Positions 14,891 to 22,152 of a stretch of DNA of 24,092 nt are shown piece by piece. The notes below the pieces were generated by a model. It made no database searches, was not told the origin of the DNA, and was given only the letters and a program-made list of their open reading frames with translations. Made by a program: the position numbers and the translations under genes. Numbering within the stretch: position 1 is the first letter of the stretch; every line of letters begins with the position of its first letter. The stretch is taken from assembly GCA_910584235.1 (NCBI GenBank), contig CAJTZD010000054.1, positions 1 through 24,092 on the forward strand, in the 5' to 3' direction. Source of the stretch: an uncultured Acetatifactor sp. GTDB taxonomy: Bacteria; Bacillota; Clostridia; Lachnospirales; Lachnospiraceae.

Positions 14891-16701
14891 ATTTGTGTAC
14901 GCTCCTTTAATTTGATCACATCGCCCTCCGTGATGCCGTTCTCATTAAATGCGTCCACACGGACATAATACTCCCTGCCTTTTACAAGGGCGGTTACCTT
15001 TTGCCTGTTTTCAAAGGTCATCCAGCTATGATACAGCTTTTCCGGAGCGGCTCCCCAGAGAATGTTGTATCCCACGGCATTCTCTCCCCTGATTTCGATC
15101 TGCATTTCTCTTTCTTCTGTTCGTATGGCCGTAAACGCTGGGACTTTCGGCTTCTCTCCCGCGCCGATGCCAAACACGCGAAGTCCCGATATGCATGCCG
15201 GCTGGCCATAGGCAGTGGCAATGACCGTAAGCTTTAGGAAACGTACCTGTATTCCGTTCTCACGGACGATAAAGTCATGGGTCAGGTCCGTATCCGCTCT
15301 GCTTTTATCCTCGATTACCGCATAGGTCTCTCCGTCCGCCGATCCCTCAAGGATATATCTGGTCAGATGCTCCTCCCCGTCGATATATCGGGCCTGTGTG
15401 GTCCCCCGGATTTCTCCCGGACAGGGAATGTCGATTTTATCGTCTGCGAAATTGACCTGAATGGCCCTCACATCCATCGGCGCTCCGAGGTCAAGCTGTA
15501 CCCACTCGCCCGGTTCACTGCCAGCTGCCCGCCACCAGCTGCGGCAGTCCTCATTCGCAATCAACTTCGGCTCTTTTCCTTCCTCAAAGCTCGACGCAGT
15601 GGCATCCTTGCCGTAGCTGAGCAGATACCAGACCGGATCCGCCCATGGATCCTGGCTTTCTCCGGTGACGGCAACGGGCCAGTCCCCGTATCTCTGATTA
15701 CAGAACAATTCTCCCTCTGCGTCCAGGCCGCATGGCCAGATTCCGACGCGCCGCTCAAAATTATGGTTTACGGATATTCTCATGGTAGCCGTATGCCAGA
15801 TATTTCCTCTTAGGTCCTCCATAGTGGAACCGTGGCCGGCGCCATTCATAAATCCGCCCGGCTTATAGGAAAAGGGAGCGGTCTCGGCCAGTGTAAAGGG
15901 ACCCAGGGGAGAATCGGACACATACACGCCGTCTCCGTAGGTATTGTACTGTGAGCCCGCAAACGCATACTGCAGATAATACTTGCCCCTGAATTTGTTG
16001 ACCCACGCGCCTTCGATGTAGGGACGCTTTGCAAGATATCCCTTCATCATGTAGTACATAGGCTCCCCGACCTGCTCTCTGGTCCGTCCGGAATCCCTGA
16101 GCATTTTTTCTACCAGAGCCTCCAGCGCCTCATCCGAAAGAGGTTCTACGGAATTGTCGTCACCCACCCGCTCAAAACCGTTCACATCGGCATGCCCATA
16201 AACCAGTTCCACAGGCTCCCCAATATTTTTCATGGTCTCGGGATCTTTCTCCACTCCCCAGATCGGCGTGATCGCGGAGCATCCCCAGTAAAAATACATT
16301 CTTCCGTCGTCGTCCACAAAAAGGTTGGGATCCCAGAAGTCAAATTCACCCGGTATCTCCTCATAAGGTCCGTTCAGCGGATCTTTCGTTCTGTAATGGG
16401 AGCATGGGTGATCGTGATTGGACGCACAGAAATAAATATACTCTCCCCTCACCCTTACATCCGGGGCATAGTCATAAAAAGGCAGATTATCCGGAAGCTT
16501 ATAATTCTTCCAGTTGGCCATATCCTCGCTGACCCAGCAGCCCAGACTCATGGACGGAAAAATATAATACTTGCCCTGAAAACAGATCATGGACGGATCT
16601 GCCGCCTCTCTGTCGATGGAAAGAGGGCCGCCCTCCTGCCCATATGGCTTATTGAACTGATACCGATACACAACGTTAAGTGGATTACAATAGTACTTCA
16701 T
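14887..16701 (-). CDS. GH43-like glycoside hydrolase with discoidin and FN3-like domains
   Basis: 604 residues. Residues 25-360 form a five-bladed propeller of the GH43 clan: the base D35 in AADPS, the pKa modulator D124 in FWDPNLFVDDDG and the acid E230 in YIEGAW are all present. Residues 375-515 resemble a discoidin (F5/8 type C) carbohydrate-binding domain (WVQLDLGAPMDVRAIQV, then RFLKLTV and ISGLRVFG), and 525-604 an FN3-like domain. GH43 enzymes mostly release arabinose, xylose or galactose from plant polysaccharide side chains. The start at 16701 follows GGAGGG; the open frame runs 11 codons further upstream without such a site. No signal peptide was seen, which is unusual for a protein with binding modules and suggests work on imported oligosaccharides. 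First gene of a two-gene unit with GH2. Confidence 0.88.
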   Translation of the reverse strand: MKYYCNPLNVVYRYQFNKPYGQEGGPLSIDREAADPSMICFQGKYYIFPSMSLGCWVSEDMANWKNYKLPDNLPFYDYAPDVRVRGEYIYFCASNHDHPCSHYRTKDPLNGPYEEIPGEFDFWDPNLFVDDDGRMYFYWGCSAITPIWGVEKDPETMKNIGEPVELVYGHADVNGFERVGDDNSVEPLSDEALEALVEKMLRDSGRTREQVGEPMYYMMKGYLAKRPYIEGAWVNKFRGKYYLQYAFAGSQYNTYGDGVYVSDSPLGPFTLAETAPFSYKPGGFMNGAGHGSTMEDLRGNIWHTATMRISVNHNFERRVGIWPCGLDAEGELFCNQRYGDWPVAVTGESQDPWADPVWYLLSYGKDATASSFEEGKEPKLIANEDCRSWWRAAGSEPGEWVQLDLGAPMDVRAIQVNFADDKIDIPCPGEIRGTTQARYIDGEEHLTRYILEGSADGETYAVIEDKSRADTDLTHDFIVRENGIQVRFLKLTVIATAYGQPACISGLRVFGIGAGEKPKVPAFTAIRTEEREMQIEIRGENAVGYNILWGAAPEKLYHSWMTFENRQKVTALVKGREYYVRVDAFNENGITEGDVIKLKERTQI

Positions 16702-16766
16702 ACTTTCCCTCCTGTTTTGTCCGCATATTTTCATCCGCTTTCCCGCCCTTTCGGTTCCTACGACAG

Positions 16767-16811
16767 AAAAGCATGGAAACCATATCTTAATTATATCGTT
16801 TCCATGCTTTT
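16767..16811 (-). terminator. Perfect 14-bp inverted repeat between alaS and GH43
   Basis: AAAAGCATGGAAAC (16767-16780) and GTTTCCATGCTTTT (16798-16811) are exact inverted copies around a 17-base loop. In an alaS read-through transcript it would form a strong hairpin followed by TTTTCTG, so it may be the alaS terminator, for which no other candidate exists. Because the GH43 -10 box lies in its loop it may instead, or also, act as an operator at the DNA level. Confidence 0.6.
16790..16805 (-). promoter_or_regulatory. GH43-GH2 promoter -10 box with overlapping cre-like site
   Basis: TATAAT (16795-16790, minus strand) lies exactly 21 bases after the proximal AraC-type half-site. Overlapping it, ATGGAAACGATATAA agrees with the CcpA consensus WTGNAARCGNWWWCA at all positions but one (A for the C near the end). 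A CcpA dimer here would block the -10 box, consistent with carbon catabolite repression. Motif evidence only. Confidence 0.6.
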
Positions 16812-16816
16812 TCTCT

Positions 16817-16849
16817 TAGAATGATTTTGTTTTATTATAGGATAATTTT
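16817..16849 (-). promoter_or_regulatory. AraC-type direct-repeat operator, site C (GH43-GH2 operon)
   Basis: AAAATTATCCTA (16849-16838) and AAAATCATTCTA (16828-16817) on the minus strand repeat at a period of 21 bp. The proximal half is identical to that of site B. The -10 box follows at the same distance as at site A. It lies 65 bases behind the alaS stop codon. Confidence 0.65.
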
Positions 16850-16913
16850 TTCAAATTCCGGGGCGAACAGACAATTAGTGTTTTCACTTTATTTATGCAT
16901 TTTTAGCTCATTC

Positions 16914-19571
16914 TCATGCCTTTATCTGCCCCTCCAGCACTTTTCTCGCCTCCGCGATACAGTCCGGGATGCCCGCCGGGTTCTTGCCGCCGGCCTGGGC
17001 CATATTGGGACGTCCGCCGCCGCCCCCGCCTACTTTTCCGGCAATGCCCTTGATCAGGTTCCCCGCATGGGCTCCCTTTGCAAGTGCCTGGTCGGTTGCC
17101 ATGGCGATCATGTTCACCTTGCCGCCTGCATTGGAAAGAAGCACGATGACGCCCTCACCCAACTTGGTCTTCAGCTGATCACCCAAGTCACGCAGACCGT
17201 TCATGTCCACGTTCTCCACGCTGGCCGCAAGGAGCTTCACGCCCCCCACTTCAACCACATTGTCCATCACATCCCCCAGGGCTTCCTTGGCCGCCCTGGC
17301 TTTCAGAGCTTCCAACTCAGAGTTGAGGGCTTTCACCTCTGCCGTCAGGTGTTCGCATTTCTCCACCAGTGTGGCCGGCGTGGCCCGCAGCGCCCTGGCC
17401 GCCTCCTCAATGGTCTGTTCCAGTCCCTTATAATAGGTAAATACGCCGTTTCCCGTCAGAGCCTCAATCCTGCGGACGCCGGCTGCGATACCGTTCTCGG
17501 ACAGAATCTTGAATGCGGAAATGGCTCCTGTGTTCGCCACATGAGTGCCGCCGCACAGCTCCGTGGAGAAGTCTCCCATCTTTACCACGCGGACCTCCTC
17601 GCCGTATTTCTCTCCGAACAGAGCCATGGCGCCTGTCTTCCTGGCATCCTCAATGCCCATCACCTGCGTCACCACAGGGAGGTTCGCCGCAATCTGCTCA
17701 TTGACGATTTTCTCCACCTTGTCCAGTTCTTCCTTGGTCATGGCCGCAAAGTGGCTGAAGTCGAAGCGCAGCCTCTCCCCGTCCACATAGGAACCGGACT
17801 GCTCCACATGGGTGCCCAGCACTTCCCGCAGCGCTTTGTGCAGCAAGTGGGTGGCGCTGTGGTTTTTACAGGTATCGCCCCTCCTTGCGCTGTCCACGGT
17901 CAGAGTGACTGTGTCTCCCACCTTGATCATTCCCCTTATCACCGTGCCGATATGGCCTACCTTGTTGCCCAGAAGCTTCACGGTATCCTTTACCTCGAAG
18001 CTGCCGTCCGCAGTGGTGATTACGCCAGTGTCTGCATTTTGTCCGCCCATGGTGGCATAGAAAGGCGTCTCCTCCACAATGACAGTACCCACCTGGCCGT
18101 CCGTCAGGGCCTCCACCAGGGCATCCTCCGTGGTCAGCACTGTAACTTTCGCATTGTGCTGCAGTCTGTCATAGCCCACAAACTGTGTGGTAACGGCAGG
18201 GTCTATGGATTCGTATACGGTTACGTCCGCTCCCATGTAGTTGGTCACCTTGCGGGCCTTGCGGGCCATCTCTTTCTGCCTCTGCATGCAGACCCCGAAG
18301 CCTGCCTCGTCAATGGTAAGGCCTTTCTCCTCCAGGATTTCCCGGGTCAGATCCATGGGGAATCCATAGGTGTCGTAAAGCTTGAATGCGTTTTCGCCGG
18401 AGAGCTTTGTACTGCCCTCCTCTTTCATCCGGGCCTCCATCTGGCCAAGGATGCTTAAGCCCTGGTCGATGGTCTTGTCGAATTTGTCCTCCTCCTGGGT
18501 GAGAACATTCAGGATGAACGCCCTCTTTTCCTCCAGTTCCGGATAGCCGTCCTTACTCTCATTGATGACGGTCTCGCTCAAAGAGGCCATGAACTTGTCC
18601 TTGATCCCCAGAAGCCTCCCATGCCTGGCCGCCCGGCGGATCAGGCGGCGCAGCACATACCCCCGCCCCTCGTTGGAGGGCAGGATGCCGTCGCTGATCA
18701 TGAAAGTAGTGGAACGGATATGATCCGTGATCAGGCGGATGGACACATCCTTTTTGTCGTCCGTCTCGTACTCCACGCCGGCGATGCCGCAGATCCTGTC
18801 CCGAATGGCTTTCATTGTGTCGATGTCGAACACGGAGTCCACATCCTGCACTACCACCGCCAGACGCTCTAAGCCCATGCCGGTGTCAATGTTCTTCTGG
18901 GAAAGCTCCGTGTAATTCCCGTTTCCGTCGTTGTCAAACTGGGTGAACACATTGTTCCACACTTCCATGAAGCGGTCGCAGTCGCAGCCCACCTTACAGT
19001 CGGGCTTGCCGCAGCCATACTTGATTCCTCTGTCGTAGTAAATCTCGGAACAGGGGCCGCAGGGGCCTGCGCCGTGCTCCCAGAAATTGTCGCATTTTCC
19101 GTTCTCGTCCCGATAGAAGCGGGTGATCTTCTCCCCAGGCACCCCGATCTCCTTTGTCCAGATGTCAAAGGCTTCATCGTCCTCGCAGTAGATGGAAGGG
19201 TAGAGCCGCTCCGGATCCATGCCCACCACTTTGGTCAGGAACTCCCAGCTCCAGTGGATGGCGTCATGTTTGAAATAATCCCCGAATGAAAAATTCCCCA
19301 GCATTTCAAAAAAGGTCAGATGCCTGGCAGTCTTGCCCACATTCTCGATATCGCCGGTGCGCACGCACTTCTGGCAGGTGGTGACCCTGCGCCTGGGCGG
19401 AATTTCCTGCCCGGTGAAGTAAGGCTTTAAGGGCGCCATGCCGGAATTGATGATCAGCAGGCTGTTGTCGTTATGGGGCACCAGCGAAAAACTCTTCATT
19501 TTCAAATGCCCTTTGCTCTCGAAGAAATCCAGGTACTTTCTCCTTAATTCATTTACACCTAGTGGCTTCAT
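16914..19571 (-). CDS. alaS: Alanyl-tRNA synthetase
   Basis: 885 residues, the normal length for bacterial AlaRS, a cytoplasmic class II synthetase that charges tRNA-Ala. The N-terminus MKPLGVNELRRKYLDFFESKGH and SFSLVPHNDNSLLIINSGMAPLKPYF carry class II motif 1 features; the aminoacylation core includes TFFEMLGNFSFGDYFK and GMGLERLAVV. The editing domain shows the zinc motifs SATHLLHKAL (HxxxH) and LCGGTH, and the C-terminal DHHA1-like part ends with a glycine-rich VGGGGGGRPNMAQAGG. The start at 19571 follows GGAGGAAG; an upstream in-frame extension reads the 36-bp repeats and is not coding in my view. No T-box leader is recognisable in the 220 bases upstream; that space is filled by the repeat array. 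Confidence 0.97.
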   Translation of the reverse strand: MKPLGVNELRRKYLDFFESKGHLKMKSFSLVPHNDNSLLIINSGMAPLKPYFTGQEIPPRRRVTTCQKCVRTGDIENVGKTARHLTFFEMLGNFSFGDYFKHDAIHWSWEFLTKVVGMDPERLYPSIYCEDDEAFDIWTKEIGVPGEKITRFYRDENGKCDNFWEHGAGPCGPCSEIYYDRGIKYGCGKPDCKVGCDCDRFMEVWNNVFTQFDNDGNGNYTELSQKNIDTGMGLERLAVVVQDVDSVFDIDTMKAIRDRICGIAGVEYETDDKKDVSIRLITDHIRSTTFMISDGILPSNEGRGYVLRRLIRRAARHGRLLGIKDKFMASLSETVINESKDGYPELEEKRAFILNVLTQEEDKFDKTIDQGLSILGQMEARMKEEGSTKLSGENAFKLYDTYGFPMDLTREILEEKGLTIDEAGFGVCMQRQKEMARKARKVTNYMGADVTVYESIDPAVTTQFVGYDRLQHNAKVTVLTTEDALVEALTDGQVGTVIVEETPFYATMGGQNADTGVITTADGSFEVKDTVKLLGNKVGHIGTVIRGMIKVGDTVTLTVDSARRGDTCKNHSATHLLHKALREVLGTHVEQSGSYVDGERLRFDFSHFAAMTKEELDKVEKIVNEQIAANLPVVTQVMGIEDARKTGAMALFGEKYGEEVRVVKMGDFSTELCGGTHVANTGAISAFKILSENGIAAGVRRIEALTGNGVFTYYKGLEQTIEEAARALRATPATLVEKCEHLTAEVKALNSELEALKARAAKEALGDVMDNVVEVGGVKLLAASVENVDMNGLRDLGDQLKTKLGEGVIVLLSNAGGKVNMIAMATDQALAKGAHAGNLIKGIAGKVGGGGGGRPNMAQAGGKNPAGIPDCIAEARKVLEGQIKA

Positions 19572-19638
19572 GTTTCTTCCTCCAGTTGATTGCAGCCCCT
19601 CTGCGCATTGGGGCCTTTTATGCTTGTTTTTCCTAGCG

Positions 19639-19755
19639 TCTAATATACATGACAATAGAATCCTGTCATTGGATTCTAATATACATGATAATAGAATCCT
19701 GTCATTGGATTCTATTGTACATGATAATAGAATCCTGTCATTGGATTCTATTATA
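19639..19755 (-). repeat. 36-bp tandem repeat array (3.25 copies) upstream of alaS
   Basis: Units of 36 bp follow one another without spacers (full units at 19671-19706 and 19707-19742, partial at both ends), differing at only a few positions. Each contains the inverted repeat AATAGAATCC / GGATTCTATT around TGTCATT. On the minus strand each period also holds ATGACA and, after 16 bases, TACAAT or TATATT, at 19736-41/19714-19, 19700-05/19678-83 and 19664-69/19642-47. These resemble sigma-A -35 and -10 boxes, so the array may be a triple tandem promoter of alaS. Repeats are seen directly; promoter activity is inference. Confidence 0.8.
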
Positions 19756-19794
19756 GCACTTATTTTCATTTTGTATAGTAAAAAATGACAGAGC

Positions 19795-21153
19795 CTATAA
19801 TACCGGCACCTCCAGATAATAAGGCAGCGCGCTCACATACACAGTTACAAGAAGAGCCCCCGCAATGCCTGCCATAGCCAGCGCAGACAATATGTTTTTC
19901 CACCTTTCACCGCTCTTCTTCCAGAAAGGCAGCTTTTCCAGCCCATGGGCCACATAATACATAAAGGGAACCATTCCTGGCATAAGGTAGCGCCCCTGTG
20001 CCTGGTAGTCCGTTGCGTAAGCATACCGCACCAGCAGAATAAAGGGTACCGCCACGCAGACCGCCATGGCAATATGGAAAAACACACGAAGCAGCTTTCT
20101 GTCCGTCCATGCTTTCTCCTCCGGATTCCTGCCAAAAATCGCTCCTGCGATGCCAAGCACAAATATACCCGCATAAAACAGGTAAATGATCTTCCATGTA
20201 TACAGACTGACAGAACCATAATTTGCGATAAAGCTGAGAGCGACTTTCAGGAAAAAGTTGGTGCCAAACAGCATGGAAGACAGGGGCTTCCCCTCACTGA
20301 AATAGGTGTCCCTGCTGATACCGTAAGAACGGATCAGATTTTCCTTGGAATCCAATCCTATGAAATCACCGTCATACAACACATAATTTCTGACGAAATG
20401 CCACCCTATGCACAACAGCACCGTCGCGGATATGAGAAGGCCTTTCCTGAAAAAAGGCTTCCAGTCATATCCCCACTTTCCCCCTTGTCTCCTGATAAAG
20501 CAGGCACAGAAGAACAGAATACTTCCCAGAATAAATCCATATCCGTTATAGTAGGAAAGCGCGCACAGGACAATACCTGTGGTCAGAATGGCGCATGATT
20601 TGAACGAGAAGCCGTCTTCCGCTCCCCCAACCAGCCCGTACAGCATCAGCGCCGTAGAGAGCAGGCACATAGAATCGGGATTGACATAGGTGTGCAGAAA
20701 CAGGCTCTGGGGCAGAAAGGTCACCAGAAAACAGAACAGCCACCTGACCCTGTGGTCCCGAAATAATTTCTTCCCCAGCAGCAAAACGATATATGCCATC
20801 ACAAGCCCTATGGTTACATTGACCAGCCTTGCAGTATACAAAAGTGCCACTTCAGAATCCGTGAACAGATTCACAAAACGCATTGCATACCCCTGAGCCA
20901 TATAGGGCAGCAGGGTATAAAAGCCATACGTCCATCTGCAATCGCCGCTGAAAAGCTCCTCCTCGTACCCGGTGGGAAGCGTACCGTGATTACAGATATA
21001 AAGCGGAACCTTATATCTGGAATGCTCATCCGGCGGATTCTGCAGGAGCGGGTAGGTATCGTTTAGGGGCTGATGCAGCGCAATGGTAAGCGCCGCGACC
21101 AGATATAGCGCGAAATAAAAAACTGTGAGACTTTTTTCTCTGCTCCACTTCAT
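19795..21153 (-). CDS. DUF2142-type multispanning membrane protein (putative glycosyltransferase, GT-C like)
   Basis: 452 residues with about eleven hydrophobic segments. The first extracytoplasmic loop reads LLQNPPDEHSRYKVPLYI, where the acidic PPDE-H motif is typical of DUF2142 and of GT-C glycosyltransferases using polyprenyl-phosphate sugars; the region ATDYQAQGRYLMPGMVPFMYY near the C-terminus is the second family mark. Such proteins are thought to modify cell-surface polymers, but no activity is proven for the family. I placed the start at 21153 (AAAGGACAGG upstream) rather than at a TTG at 21228, because that TTG is part of a consensus promoter. It appears to be a single-gene unit; only a weak terminator-like sequence follows. 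Confidence 0.75.
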   Translation of the reverse strand: MKWSREKSLTVFYFALYLVAALTIALHQPLNDTYPLLQNPPDEHSRYKVPLYICNHGTLPTGYEEELFSGDCRWTYGFYTLLPYMAQGYAMRFVNLFTDSEVALLYTARLVNVTIGLVMAYIVLLLGKKLFRDHRVRWLFCFLVTFLPQSLFLHTYVNPDSMCLLSTALMLYGLVGGAEDGFSFKSCAILTTGIVLCALSYYNGYGFILGSILFFCACFIRRQGGKWGYDWKPFFRKGLLISATVLLCIGWHFVRNYVLYDGDFIGLDSKENLIRSYGISRDTYFSEGKPLSSMLFGTNFFLKVALSFIANYGSVSLYTWKIIYLFYAGIFVLGIAGAIFGRNPEEKAWTDRKLLRVFFHIAMAVCVAVPFILLVRYAYATDYQAQGRYLMPGMVPFMYYVAHGLEKLPFWKKSGERWKNILSALAMAGIAGALLVTVYVSALPYYLEVPVL

Positions 21154-21199
21154 ATCGGACCTGTCCTTTGCTGTATCATTCTCGAAATACGTAACTAGA

Positions 21200-21228
21200 A
21201 TTATACCTGATGTCAGAACTGTTTTCAA
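21200..21228 (-). promoter_or_regulatory. Consensus sigma-A promoter of the DUF2142 gene
   Basis: On the minus strand TTGAAA (21228-21223) and TATAAT (21205-21200) are separated by exactly 17 bases. Transcription would start near 21193, about 40 bases before the chosen ATG at 21153. Confidence 0.85.
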
Positions 21229-21277
21229 TCACAATTTCGGCATTTCGTTTCTTTCAGACCCGCGCTTCCGTGTCCGG

Positions 21278-22132
21278 TCACTGCTCCCCCGGGCTCTTCT
21301 TGGGAATATACCTCATATCGCTCACATTATAGACCGTAATAAATGCGTCGGGATCTGTCTTGATCATGTACTGCATGAGCTTCTGGTATTCATTTCTGTC
21401 TACGATTGTTATGATCTCATTGCGGACGATACCGTCATAAGCCCCTTTTGCCTGGTAAACAGTGGCCCCGCTTTTCAATGTATACAGGATCCAGCCGCAT
21501 ATCTCTTCTTCCTTTTCCTTTGAGATAATGCAGACTCTCCGCTTCATTTTCTGCCCGAAAATAAAATGATCCAGCACAATGCCGTTTAGATAGGTTCCCA
21601 GAACGCTCAGCACCACTGTCTTCTTATCGTACACAAATGCCGAGCTCAGCGCCACCAGCATGCCGCTCATTCCCATGGCTTTGCCAAGATCCATATGCAG
21701 ATATCTGTTGAGTATCTTGGCCACAATGTCAAGGCCTCCCGAAGAGGCGTTCATATTGAACAAAATACCCAGGCCGATGCTGACCGTAAAGATATAGCAG
21801 GCCACGTCAAGCAGCGCATCCCCTGTCAGGGAACCGTTTCCCGGCAAGAGAAATTCAAAAATCCCGAGAAGTACGGGCAAAAGGATGGATGTATATACCG
21901 TTTTAAAGCCAAATTCATGTCCGCACAGCAGGAAACCCACTGCCAGCAGAATCAAATTCAGCGCCATTGTAATGCCGGATACGGATAAAGGCACAAAATT
22001 TGACAGTACAATGGCAAGCCCGGACACGGAGCTCACTGCCGCGTGGCTTGGAACCAGAAAGAAAAATACCGCGGCGGCGATAATTAATGTCGCCCCTGTC
22101 ATTACAAGTAATTCCCGAATGGTCTTTCTCAT
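21278..22132 (-). CDS. YitT family membrane protein (DUF161/DUF2179)
   Basis: 284 residues. The first 190 contain five to six transmembrane segments with the YitT pattern (FFLVPSHAAVSSVSGLAIVL, then GILFNMNASSGGLDIVAKIL and YLNGIVLDHFIFG). The last 90 residues are the soluble DUF2179 domain (RRVCIISKEKEEEICGWILYTLKSG with the family's typical ATVYQAKGAY and VYNVSDMRYIPK). Members are abundant in Firmicutes and of unproven function. It starts 20 bases behind rlmD and is probably the last gene of that operon. Confidence 0.92.
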   Translation of the reverse strand: MRKTIRELLVMTGATLIIAAAVFFFLVPSHAAVSSVSGLAIVLSNFVPLSVSGITMALNLILLAVGFLLCGHEFGFKTVYTSILLPVLLGIFEFLLPGNGSLTGDALLDVACYIFTVSIGLGILFNMNASSGGLDIVAKILNRYLHMDLGKAMGMSGMLVALSSAFVYDKKTVVLSVLGTYLNGIVLDHFIFGQKMKRRVCIISKEKEEEICGWILYTLKSGATVYQAKGAYDGIVRNEIITIVDRNEYQKLMQYMIKTDPDAFITVYNVSDMRYIPKKSPGEQ

Positions 22133-22152
22133 TTTCTTCGCATCTCCTGTTT

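Noticed and set aside
16821..18458. 545-codon open frame on the plus strand
   Set aside because: It lies wholly antisense to alaS, has His/Leu/Gly-rich composition typical of a shadow frame and matches no family.
19639..19755. Possible CRISPR array
   Set aside because: The 36-bp units follow each other directly with no unique spacers, and no cas genes are near.
19572..19769. N-terminal extension of AlaRS by 66 residues
   Set aside because: It translates the tandem repeats into a repeated 12-residue peptide; the real start at 19571 has a strong ribosome binding site and the standard AlaRS N-terminus.
19572..19794. T-box riboswitch for alaS
   Set aside because: No T-box consensus (such as GGTGGNACCGCG) and no fitting antiterminator hairpin were found in the leader.
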